Of a stretch of 5,133 bases of DNA, positions 1 to 4,779 are shown in pieces. Position numbers and translations under genes: made by a program. The notes beneath the pieces were generated by a model. It ran no database searches, had not been told where the DNA came from, and saw only the letters and a list, made by a program, of their open reading frames with translations. The DNA is from Spirosoma sp. (GTDB taxonomy: Bacteria > Bacteroidota > Bacteroidia > Cytophagales > Spirosomataceae). Every line of letters starts with the position of its first letter. Position 1 is the first letter of the stretch. The stretch spans positions 1-5,133 of the forward strand of contig JANXVQ010000398.1 in the NCBI GenBank assembly GCA_025351545.1. Direction: 5' to 3'.

Positions 1-974
1 TCCAAACCTAGTTCATCGGCCTTTCCCGATGGGAAATATTTTGTTACGCCTTTCATATTCATGGCGTCTGAAAAGACCAGGCCCTGAAAGCCTAACTCGT
101 TCTTGAGCAGGTTGGTAACAATGGCTGGCGAAAGCGTCGACGGTCGGTTGCGGGTTGTATCGAGAGACGGGATGCTCAAATGGGCAATCATAACGCCCGC
201 TGCTCCGGCATTGATAAGCTGCCGGAATGGATACAATTCAAGTGAGTCGAGTTGGGCGCGGCTTTTACCAATTAGTGGCAAATCGTAATGCGAATCGGTG
301 CCGGTGTCACCATGTCCGGGAAAATGTTTTAGGCTGGTTAATAAATGGTTATCCTGCATACCACGCATGTAGGCGAGCGCCTTACGCGTAACCGCATACT
401 TATCTTCGCCGAATGACCGGAAATTAATGACGGGATTATTCGGGTTATTATTGACATCGACCGATGGGGCGAAATTGACGTGAACCCCCAGTCGACGCGC
501 TTGCCGGGCCAGATTAACGCCCATTTGGTAAATAAGTGAATCGGAACCCGCACCCTGCATGGCACCGAGCGTCATCTGGTACGGATAACGAACTGTGCTA
601 TCGAGCCGCATGGCCAATCCCCATTCGGCATCCATGGCAATCAACAGCGGCACCGCCGAACTTGCTTGCAGGCGATTAGTAAGCCGCGCCTGCCGAACGG
701 GACCGCCTTGAAACATGACGACTCCGCCGAGTCTATTGGTTTTCACCAGCGTTAAAAGAGAATCTTCGTAGGCGGGTTTGCGGTTCGAGTAGCCCGCCAC
801 CATAATCAACTGGGCGATGCGATCATCGGGCGTCATATTCGTAAACACCGAATCGGCCCAGCAGTTCTGGTGGGCGTTAAGCTGTAAAAATGTTGGTGTC
901 GTTTTTTGCGCGAACGCTGTAAAGGACAATAAAACGCTGAAGAAACAAAAAAGAGCGAACCGGCAGAAAGACAT
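1..974 (-). CDS. Exported GH3 beta-N-acetylhexosaminidase-like glycosidase, N-terminal part (3' end outside window)
   Basis: Reading down from the ATG at 974-972, the frame stays open for 324 codons to the window edge. Residues 1-22 form a signal peptide (hydrophobic 'CFFSVLLSFTAFA', cleavage before Q23), so the enzyme is exported. The rest is a family 3 glycoside hydrolase barrel. 'MDAEWGLAMRLD' (114-125) corresponds to the substrate-binding E-G-G region of NagZ. 'KHFPGHGDTGTDSH' (216-229) is the GH3 N-acetylglucosaminidase signature, with the Asp227/His229 acid-base dyad. 'FSDAMNMKG' (301-309) holds the likely nucleophile Asp303. Such enzymes remove terminal beta-linked N-acetylhexosamines, for example from peptidoglycan fragments. 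In Bacteroidota this form is often fused to a C-terminal beta-lactamase-like serine hydrolase domain; whether that is so here lies outside the window. The start is fixed by the signal peptide. The gene lies 41 nt beyond the terminator of the upstream barrel gene, so it probably has its own promoter. Fold and family are secure; substrate is inferred. Confidence 0.93.
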   Translation of the reverse strand, partial: MSFCRFALFCFFSVLLSFTAFAQKTTPTFLQLNAHQNCWADSVFTNMTPDDRIAQLIMVAGYSNRKPAYEDSLLTLVKTNRLGGVVMFQGGPVRQARLTNRLQASSAVPLLIAMDAEWGLAMRLDSTVRYPYQMTLGAMQGAGSDSLIYQMGVNLARQARRLGVHVNFAPSVDVNNNPNNPVINFRSFGEDKYAVTRKALAYMRGMQDNHLLTSLKHFPGHGDTGTDSHYDLPLIGKSRAQLDSLELYPFRQLINAGAAGVMIAHLSIPSLDTTRNRPSTLSPAIVTNLLKNELGFQGLVFSDAMNMKGVTKYFPSGKADELGL

Positions 975-1002
975 GAGCAAGTGAATTGGGGTCGTGATGA
1001 CC

Positions 1003-1010
1003 CAAAAATA
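1003..1010 (-). promoter_or_regulatory. Possible Bacteroidota -7 promoter element for the GH3 gene
   Basis: On the minus strand the sequence TATTTTTG matches the Bacteroidota -7 consensus TAnnTTTG exactly. It sits 28 nt upstream of the GH3 start codon, giving a leader of roughly 20 nt. No TTG is visible at the usual -33 distance, because that region is the stem of the preceding terminator. The T-rich tail of a terminator can create such a match by chance, so this is only a candidate. Confidence 0.3.
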
Positions 1011-1011
1011 C

Positions 1012-1059
1012 AAAAAAGTGCCCTCGCTATTTCATTAAAAGAGAATAGCGAGGGCACTT
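1012..1059 (-). terminator. Intrinsic terminator of the sigma/anti-sigma/barrel unit
   Basis: Perfect 16-bp inverted repeat: arms 1016-1031 and 1044-1059, 12-nt loop 1032-1043. The GC-rich core is GTGCCCTCGCTAT. Read on the minus strand, the stem runs into TTTTTT (1017-1012), then G and another T-rich stretch. On the plus strand no T-run follows, so it works leftward only. It begins 17 nt after the stop codon of the beta-barrel gene and is the first convincing terminator downstream of the sigma gene. Confidence 0.93.
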
Positions 1060-1075
1060 GACTTAAAGCAGAAAT

Positions 1076-1756
1076 TTATTTCTGGTAGCGGCTGGGGTGT
1101 TCACGACCAACGCCGAACCCGTAACCCAGTGTTAGCGTGACCGTTGAGTTATTAACGTTCTGATTATCATCAATCGTAATGTCGCTCAGACCGTACCGGT
1201 AGCGGGCATCGATCAGGAAGCGTTGCCGTTTGCCAAGACCTTTAAAGTTTAGCTGAAAACCAGCGATCAGGCCCAGGTCCAACGGCCGAAAATTATTGCT
1301 ATTATCAAAATCTGCTTGAGGAACGCCTTGAGTTATCACATCTGTACGCTTTGCATTGAGTTTTATACCCAGCGATGGACCAAAAAATAAGTTTGGCCGA
1401 AAGTTGCCCTTCAACGTCAGAAAATAGCGCAGAGCAACCGGAATTTCGAGATAATTAATGCGCTGATTGGAAGAGTTAACCCGGTTATTAATAGTCTGTG
1501 AATATTTACCACCCATTTGTGAGTAAAGCAGGTCGCCCGAAATGCCGAAATGGTTCAGTGAACTATACATCAGAAAAGCACCGGCCGCAATGCCCGGGCG
1601 CATTGTATAGCCTTGTGCATCCATACCAAATGTGGACAAATTTAAGCCAACGCGTGGCCCGGCGCTGAAGCGTTGCTGGGCAAAACTACCTGATAAACAG
1701 CCAGTAATGGCAAGGAATGATAGTAAAGTTAGACGTAGTGAATTTGCGCGAAACAT
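1076..1756 (-). CDS. PorT-family outer-membrane beta-barrel protein (OMP_b-brl_2 type)
   Basis: A 226-residue exported protein predicted to form a small (about 8-strand) beta-barrel in the outer membrane. After the signal peptide comes 'FSAGPRVGLNLSTFG' (30-44), the usual first strand of this family. Further strands alternate hydrophobic and polar residues. 'NYLEIPVALRYF' (101-112) is the strongest family marker, and 'LFFGPSLGIKL' (123-133) and 'LDLGLIAGFQLNF' (159-171) match later strands. The C-terminal strand is 'STVTLTLGYGFGVG' (204-217), followed by a short polar tail. The signal region is ambiguous: 'ITGC' (17-20) fits a lipobox, but 'SFAQ' (24-27) gives a normal signal peptidase I site that suits a barrel better. 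The gene is third behind the ECF sigma and one-TM genes, with 91 nt before it and no clear terminator there, so co-transcription is likely. Family is confident; ligand or function is unknown, and these barrels often have no known substrate. Confidence 0.9.
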   Translation of the reverse strand: MFRANSLRLTLLSFLAITGCLSGSFAQQRFSAGPRVGLNLSTFGMDAQGYTMRPGIAAGAFLMYSSLNHFGISGDLLYSQMGGKYSQTINNRVNSSNQRINYLEIPVALRYFLTLKGNFRPNLFFGPSLGIKLNAKRTDVITQGVPQADFDNSNNFRPLDLGLIAGFQLNFKGLGKRQRFLIDARYRYGLSDITIDDNQNVNNSTVTLTLGYGFGVGREHPSRYQK

Positions 1757-1782
1757 GGATGAGTCAATAAGTTGATATGTCC

Positions 1783-1799
1783 CGTTAACGTTCGACGTT
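1783..1799. repeat. Overlapping short palindromes upstream of the barrel gene
   Basis: CGTTAACG (1783-1790) is a perfect 8-bp palindrome. It overlaps AACGT-TCG-ACGTT (1787-1799), a 5-bp inverted repeat with a 3-nt spacer. They lie 27-43 nt upstream of the barrel start codon, where an operator or a leader hairpin could be. Repeats this short occur by chance, and no promoter could be placed beside them. Confidence 0.25.
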
Positions 1800-1847
1800 T
1801 TGCAAATGTTTTATTTTGTCTAACAATATCCTGTAGTTGATAGGCGG

Positions 1848-2297
1848 CTACACGTAAAATTTAGATACAAATAGGGCAGATGTCGGGTGTAATTCAGTTG
1901 CTGACTGCCCTTTGTATGGGTTACCTGTTGAGTAGCTCGTTGCCGTTTTTGCCGGTTTTCGGGTAGGTTTCGCCGGTTGTTTAGGGGCGAAAAAGATAAA
2001 GTAAATTGCCACGGCCAGCATAAACAGAATGGTTGCTGTCGTCGTCGCAATCCAGAGTGGCCAGAGCCGTTTTCGATTCGCCGACGCATGAATACGTTCA
2101 TGCAGTGCATCACGAAGGCTAGCCAGTTGCTCGGTTGTTGGGTGAGTGGCTGTCTTCTGCATAGCCTCAAGGCCAGCCAGCGCATCGGCGTAGAATGGAT
2201 TTTCGAGTACGAGACGCTCCACGCGATACCGCGCCGGGCCGCTTAATTGACCCGACTGGTACGCCCGTAAATCATCAAAAGTTAGTTGGTCGATCAT
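1848..2297 (-). CDS. One-TM anti-sigma-factor-like membrane protein
   Basis: A 149-residue protein directly downstream of the ECF sigma gene (gap 56 nt), which strongly suggests an anti-sigma role: holding the sigma factor at the inner membrane until a signal arrives. The cytoplasmic part (1-77) has 'LTFDDLRAYQSGQLSG' and 'VERLVLENPFYADALAGLEAM', the N-terminal pattern of Bacteroidota membrane proteins encoded next to ECF sigma genes. There is no HxxxCxxC zinc motif. Residues 79-103 ('LWPLWIATTTATILFMLAVA' onward) form one membrane helix, preceded by basic 'RKR'. The periplasmic tail is only about 46 residues, rich in Lys and Pro, with no recognisable domain. I chose the ATG at 2297-2295; a TTG at 2324 is in frame but falls in a small hairpin and would add nine residues ahead of the conserved block. 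The function is inferred from context and topology; the sequence alone would be called hypothetical. Confidence 0.78.
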   Translation of the reverse strand: MIDQLTFDDLRAYQSGQLSGPARYRVERLVLENPFYADALAGLEAMQKTATHPTTEQLASLRDALHERIHASANRKRLWPLWIATTTATILFMLAVAIYFIFFAPKQPAKPTRKPAKTATSYSTGNPYKGQSATELHPTSALFVSKFYV

Positions 2298-2306
2298 CGT
2301 TGTAAC

Positions 2307-2322
2307 GCAGGTGTCAACCTGC
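2307..2322. repeat. Small inverted repeat between the sigma and anti-sigma-like genes
   Basis: GCAGGT-GTCA-ACCTGC is a perfect 6-bp stem with a 4-nt loop. It lies in the 56-nt gap, ending 9 nt before the preferred ATG of the anti-sigma-like gene and starting 31 nt after the sigma stop codon. No T-run follows on the minus strand, so it is not a terminator. In the mRNA it could influence translation initiation or mRNA stability between the two genes. Its significance is unproven. Confidence 0.4.
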
Positions 2323-2353
2323 AATCAGCTAAACATACGGGTTTTTATGCCCG

Positions 2354-2956
2354 TTATTTATGCATGCAAATTTTCAAATTCCGGCGCCCATTTTGCAAAT
2401 AACTTTTCACCTTTTTTAAATCATAGCCTGTCAGGTCGGCTACTTCGGTGTAGGTTTTTCGCTCCAGATAAAACAGGGTCAGGCAAGTTTGCTGCTCAGG
2501 TGGCAACGTTTGTAAACAGGATTCCATGAGTGTCAGGTCATCTTCGAGATCCGATAGATCATCGTCATCTGCTGATAGTCGCATGATGGGTTCATCGTCC
2601 ATATCGGCTCCAACCCCAGTTACCAACGTGGCTTTTGGGTGCGCCTGATTTTTTCGAAGTTGCATCAAACAGTAATTGCGAGCCACACTATGAAGCCAGG
2701 GACCAAAGTGCTGAACTTCATGCCGACGTAAATCGGTCACCAGTTGTTCAAACAGGCTCATCACGGCATCTTTAGCCTCATCTTCGTCGCGCAGGTAATT
2801 GAAGCAGACCGCATAGACTAAGTCCATGTGCTGCTCATAGAGTTCGCCCAGCACAGCCAGGTCGCCCGTAGCGCGGTAGGTCGCAAGATAATCAGCCGGG
2901 TCACTACGCGAACGGTCGGAGCTGGTCCTGGGCTTACGAAACAGTTTTAGAAACAT
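2354..2956 (-). CDS. ECF-subfamily RNA polymerase sigma-70 factor
   Basis: A 200-residue alternative sigma factor that would direct RNA polymerase to a small regulon. Region 2 (about 37-102) carries 'LYEQHMDLVYAVCFNYLRDEDEAKDAV' in two pieces, with the D-x-x-D/E-A-x-D-A-V core typical of ECF factors, then 'FGPWLHSVARNYCLMQLRK' (84-102). Region 4 (about 143-196) carries 'LPPEQQTCLTLFYLERKTYT' and the helix-turn-helix 'EVADLTGYDLKKVKSYLQNG' (171-190), which reads the -35 element. Between them lies a very acidic linker (117-141, including 'SADDDDLSDLEDDL'). The first 30 residues are a basic extension ('FRKPRTSSDRSRS'). The ATG at 2956 is the first usable start: an in-frame TAA lies six codons upstream. 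It heads the probable unit with the anti-sigma-like and beta-barrel genes. Subfamily and target promoters cannot be read from sequence alone. The identification is secure. Confidence 0.95.
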   Translation of the reverse strand: MFLKLFRKPRTSSDRSRSDPADYLATYRATGDLAVLGELYEQHMDLVYAVCFNYLRDEDEAKDAVMSLFEQLVTDLRRHEVQHFGPWLHSVARNYCLMQLRKNQAHPKATLVTGVGADMDDEPIMRLSADDDDLSDLEDDLTLMESCLQTLPPEQQTCLTLFYLERKTYTEVADLTGYDLKKVKSYLQNGRRNLKICMHK

Positions 2957-3050
2957 ACATGAACGGACTGCTTACGCATGAAGATGCACGAACAGGCTAA
3001 ATTCCACACTTGTTTTTTTTGCTACCTGCAAATTAACCAGAAATGAAAGG

Positions 3051-3101
3051 AATAGGTTACGCGATCACATCCTCAATAACCCGCCTGAGTCATAACCTAT
3101 T
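3051..3101. promoter_or_regulatory. Spaced 9-bp inverted repeat in the divergent control region
   Basis: AATAGGTTA (3051-3059) and its exact reverse complement TAACCTATT (3093-3101) lie in the 188-bp region between the sigma gene (minus) and the first small secreted-protein gene (plus). Equivalent positions are 42 bp apart, about four turns of B-DNA, so both half-sites would face the same side. Extra TAACC copies occur at 3034-3038 and 3077-3081 and could also pair with GGTTA. It could be an operator pair or a 5' UTR stem on the plus strand. No convincing -33/-7 promoter pair was found nearby for either gene. Confidence 0.4.
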
Positions 3102-3144
3102 GCCGTTGCCAGTCGTTATAAGAAGATACAAACGCATCGAAACC

Positions 3145-3429
3145 ATGAAACGATTCCTGTTTATCGGTAGCCTACTGGGTATAAGCTTAGGCACGGCCGC
3201 ATTTGCTCAAAGCAGTCGGTCGCCAACTATGCAGCAGTCGACGTCGACGACAAATTCCCGTCAGGCTAATCCGGTGAAGCCTAAAATGAAGAAGACCAGC
3301 CGCCGGGAACAAATGAAAATGGAAGCCGGTGTCGACTCGACTTTACCCAAAAATCGCAAACAAAAACGGCTACGACCCGACTCCTTACGTCGGGGTGGTG
3401 CTACGCGAGTGGATAGCGTTCGACGATAA
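3145..3429 (+). CDS. Small exported basic protein, function unknown
   Basis: I do not recognise this 94-residue protein. Residues 1-21 are a clear signal peptide: 'MKR', a hydrophobic core 'FLFIGSLLGISLGTAAF', and cleavage at 'AFA|Q'. This signal peptide decides the start: an in-frame ATG at 3043 would put a 34-residue polar segment ahead of it. The mature part is about 73 residues, low in complexity and without hydrophobic segments. It has roughly 20 Lys/Arg against 5 acidic residues, so net charge is about +15. A Ser/Thr/Gln-rich first third ('MQQSTSTTNSRQ', 29-40) leads to basic clusters 'KPKMKKTSRR' (45-54) and 'KNRKQKRLR' (69-77). Three 'DS' steps (64-65, 79-80, 90-91) are each followed by basic residues, ending 'VDSVRR'. 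It is followed after 44 nt by another gene of the same build, so the two probably form an operon. A disordered periplasmic or surface polycation is the most that can be inferred. Confidence 0.72.
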   Translation: MKRFLFIGSLLGISLGTAAFAQSSRSPTMQQSTSTTNSRQANPVKPKMKKTSRREQMKMEAGVDSTLPKNRKQKRLRPDSLRRGGATRVDSVRR

Positions 3430-3473
3430 TTTTTGACGTACAATCTTGAAAAACCAAACTCAACAATAACGGT

Positions 3474-3815
3474 ATGATTAAACTATTGATCGGTGCCTTG
3501 CTCATGGCCACCACAACACTGGCTCAAACGACACTCCAATCTGTAAAAAAGTCCTCAACACAGCCCGCGTCCAGTTCGCAGGCATCAAACGCCAAGGCGA
3601 GTAAACCTACGTCTGGCTCTACGGCCCGGCCAGTGTCGACCCGGCCAATACCACCACCTTCGCAGAAGGATAATCTACGAAGTGGCGATAATGCAATTCC
3701 TTCGTATAGAAAAGAAAAGGACGCGGGTGTGCATAAAGGCGTTAACAGATATACGCCACGGCGAAATGCAGCGGGTGCCCGTAAGGATACGCTTATTGAC
3801 CGGAGAAGACCCTAA
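3474..3815 (+). CDS. Small exported basic Ser/Thr/Pro-rich protein, function unknown
   Basis: I do not recognise this 113-residue protein. Residues 1-18 are a signal peptide ('MIKLLIGALLMATTTLAQ', cleavage before or at Gln18). The mature protein is predicted to be largely disordered. It has a Ser/Thr/Ala/Lys stretch (19-52), a proline segment 'RPIPPPSQK' (57-65), and a basic C-terminal third ending 'RKDTLIDRRRP'. About 20 Lys/Arg against 6 acidic residues give a net charge near +14. It contains no cysteine. It shares build with the preceding gene (signal peptide, Ser/Thr-rich segment, basic Asp-containing C-terminus), but direct identity is low, so homology is possible yet not shown. The 44-nt gap upstream is A-rich with no Shine-Dalgarno site, as is usual in Bacteroidota. 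The stop codon is followed by convergent short hairpins and then the pentapeptide-repeat gene on the other strand. Confidence 0.72.
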   Translation: MIKLLIGALLMATTTLAQTTLQSVKKSSTQPASSSQASNAKASKPTSGSTARPVSTRPIPPPSQKDNLRSGDNAIPSYRKEKDAGVHKGVNRYTPRRNAAGARKDTLIDRRRP

Positions 3816-3819
3816 TTGG

Positions 3820-3867
3820 GGGTGTTACGCGCCACCCGCTTGATTAGTATAGAGCGCTTAACTCTAT
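3820..3867. terminator. Weak hairpins between convergent genes, possible transcription end
   Basis: Two short stems lie between the stop codons of the convergent genes: GGGTG/CACCC (3820-3824 with 3833-3837) and ATAGAG/CTCTAT (3849-3854 with 3862-3867, loop CGCTTAA). The second overlaps the stop codon of the pentapeptide-repeat gene. Neither has a T-run on either strand, so efficient intrinsic termination is doubtful, although transcripts from both sides must end near here. Confidence 0.25.
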
Positions 3868-4640
3868 CGACCGTTCGGAGAAAACTTGCGTCCGTCGAGG
3901 GTTGTGTACTTGAAATCGGCAGATCCACTAAAACGGGTATCGTCGAAATTTGTGCCGCGTGGAAGTTTAGTGTATTTGAAATCGGCGATTCTGGTAAATC
4001 GTGCTTGGCTGAAATCTACACGTTCATCGAATTTTGTGTATTTGAAATCGGCATATTGCTCAAACGCTGCTTTCTGAAAGGATGACGATTCGTCAAATTT
4101 TGCGTATTTGAAGTCAGCATAATCGCTGAAGGTTGAGTTACTGAAATCTGCCTCGTTACGAAATTTGGCGTACTTGAACAGCGCATTATCGTGAAAGGTG
4201 TTATTCGTAAAAATGGCTCGCTGATTAAACGTCGAATACTTAAACGCAGCGTCATCGTCAAACTGGCAACCCTCAATGGTGACAGCCTCCGTGAAATCGG
4301 TATTGTACACAGTGTTATTAACTTTCAATAGCTTTCCGTCTCGGTCTTCGGTCCGATAGGCCAGAAATTTACCCTTGAATATGCAGTTTTTGAACGATAA
4401 CGGCACTTCGACAACACTCAGAAACTGTGGAGAATCGCCTTTCCAGCTACCTTCCCGCACTTCATGTCGATTGGCTAAACTAGTCAAATCGAGGTCTCCG
4501 GTGATGGTGGCGTTTTGGTAGGAGATGGTTTCCTTGCGGTTAATTTTGGCAAGAATATCTTTAGCATCAATAGTCGTTTGAGCAAGAGCCGGAGCCAAGG
4601 CAACAAAGGCAAGTAGGAGAGAGGTAAGTATAGTTTTCAT
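3864..4640 (-). CDS. Exported pentapeptide-repeat protein (Pentapeptide_3-like)
   Basis: A 258-residue protein with a signal peptide (1-20, 'LLLAFVALAPALA', cleavage before Q21). Residues 22-128 form a family-typical head: 'DILAKINRKETISYQNATIT' with 'GDLDL', then 'VPLSFKNCIFKGKFLAY' and 'AVTIEGCQF'. From 131 to the end the chain repeats every 11 residues, with Phe spaced 5 then 6 apart (pattern xxFxxxxFxxx), which should fold as a right-handed four-sided beta-helix. Alternate 11-mers carry Phe-Lys-Tyr, giving an exact 22-residue period: FKY at 133, 155, 177, 199, 221 and 243. Two cysteines in the head (86, 125) could be redox-active or paired. Known pentapeptide proteins range from DNA mimics to structural proteins; the export signal argues against a gyrase-protecting Qnr-like role. 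It is separated from the upstream acidic-protein gene by a strong terminator and so has its own promoter, which I could not place. The family is secure and the function unknown. Confidence 0.92.
   Translation of the reverse strand: MKTILTSLLLAFVALAPALAQTTIDAKDILAKINRKETISYQNATITGDLDLTSLANRHEVREGSWKGDSPQFLSVVEVPLSFKNCIFKGKFLAYRTEDRDGKLLKVNNTVYNTDFTEAVTIEGCQFDDDAAFKYSTFNQRAIFTNNTFHDNALFKYAKFRNEADFSNSTFSDYADFKYAKFDESSSFQKAAFEQYADFKYTKFDERVDFSQARFTRIADFKYTKLPRGTNFDDTRFSGSADFKYTTLDGRKFSPNGR
3891..4250 (-). repeat. 66-bp-period tandem repeat within the pentapeptide-repeat gene
   Basis: The segment coding for residues 131-250 repeats every 66 bp with no length change. On the plus strand the marker GTGTATTTGAAATCGGC, or a variant, starts at 3904, 3970, 4036, 4102, 4168 and 4234. 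The copies at 3970 and 4036 are identical over 17 bases and the 3904 copy differs at one. Copies toward the gene's 5' end have diverged more. This gradient suggests that the coils at the C-terminal end are the most recent duplications. Confidence 0.9.
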
Positions 4641-4702
4641 GAGTGCTTTCTGACGTTTGTTCGATTAAAGATGCAAACCAGACCGCAAACGTTGCGTGGA
4701 GC

Positions 4703-4751
4703 AAAAACAAAACCGCCGGATCTGTTTTCCCAGTCCGGCGGTTTTGTTTTT
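4703..4751 (-). terminator. Strong intrinsic terminator after the acidic-protein gene
   Basis: Perfect 18-bp inverted repeat: arms 4703-4720 and 4734-4751, loop 4721-4733. The core is CCGCCGGA/TCCGGCGG, flanked by AAAAACAAAA/TTTTGTTTTT, so a T-rich tract follows the stem on both strands. The inner CTG/CAG can extend the stem past one bulge. It lies 28 nt beyond the stop codon of the leftward gene ending at 4780, which it should terminate. It could act in both directions, but no rightward gene reaches it in this window. Confidence 0.95.
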
Positions 4752-4779
4752 ACATTCGTTATTGAACTTAGCTAATCTA

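Noticed and set aside
103..565. Open frames of 61 and 75 codons on both strands inside the GH3 region
   Set aside because: They lie within the GH3 reading frame, which has full catalytic motifs and a signal peptide; the short frames show no domain or start signal.
833..1057. A 74-codon minus-strand frame running across the terminator into the GH3 start region
   Set aside because: It begins inside the terminator stem and overlaps the GH3 signal peptide region in another frame; its sequence looks random.
1820..2246. Two open frames (121 codons minus, 89 codons plus) over the anti-sigma-like gene
   Set aside because: They are out-of-frame readings of a gene with a clear TM helix, conserved N-terminal pattern and sigma-gene context.
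2311..2529. A 72-codon plus-strand frame opposite the end of the sigma gene
   Set aside because: It is antisense to sigma region 4, which is clearly coding on the minus strand.
3029..3036. TTAATTTG on the minus strand as the -7 element of the sigma promoter
   Set aside because: It differs from TAnnTTTG at one key base and has no TTG at the -33 distance.
3043..3144. N-terminal extension of the first small secreted protein, from the ATG at 3043
   Set aside because: It would place 34 polar residues before a complete signal peptide; the ATG at 3145 starts exactly at the basic n-region. The segment also holds the spaced inverted repeat, fitting an untranslated control region.
3261..3443. A 60-codon minus-strand frame opposite the first small secreted-protein gene
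   Set aside because: No start context or domain; the plus-strand gene has a signal peptide and a matching neighbour.
3816..4085. Plus-strand frames with repeated 'VYLKSA' or 'VFEIG' opposite the pentapeptide-repeat gene
   Set aside because: The repetition is only the antisense reading of the 66-bp repeat; the minus-strand frame encodes a recognised family with a signal peptide.
3891..4250. The regular 66-bp spacing considered as a CRISPR array
   Set aside because: The whole period codes continuously for 22-residue protein repeats, and the 'spacers' are related to each other rather than unique.
4016..4276. An 86-codon minus-strand frame within the pentapeptide-repeat gene
   Set aside because: It is an out-of-frame shadow of the same repeats.
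4684..4696. CGCAA-ACG-TTGCG inverted repeat upstream of the pentapeptide-repeat gene, sharing AACGTT with the palindrome upstream of the barrel gene
   Set aside because: A 6-bp shared core is expected by chance (AACGTT also occurs inside the sigma gene), and no promoter could be placed next to it.
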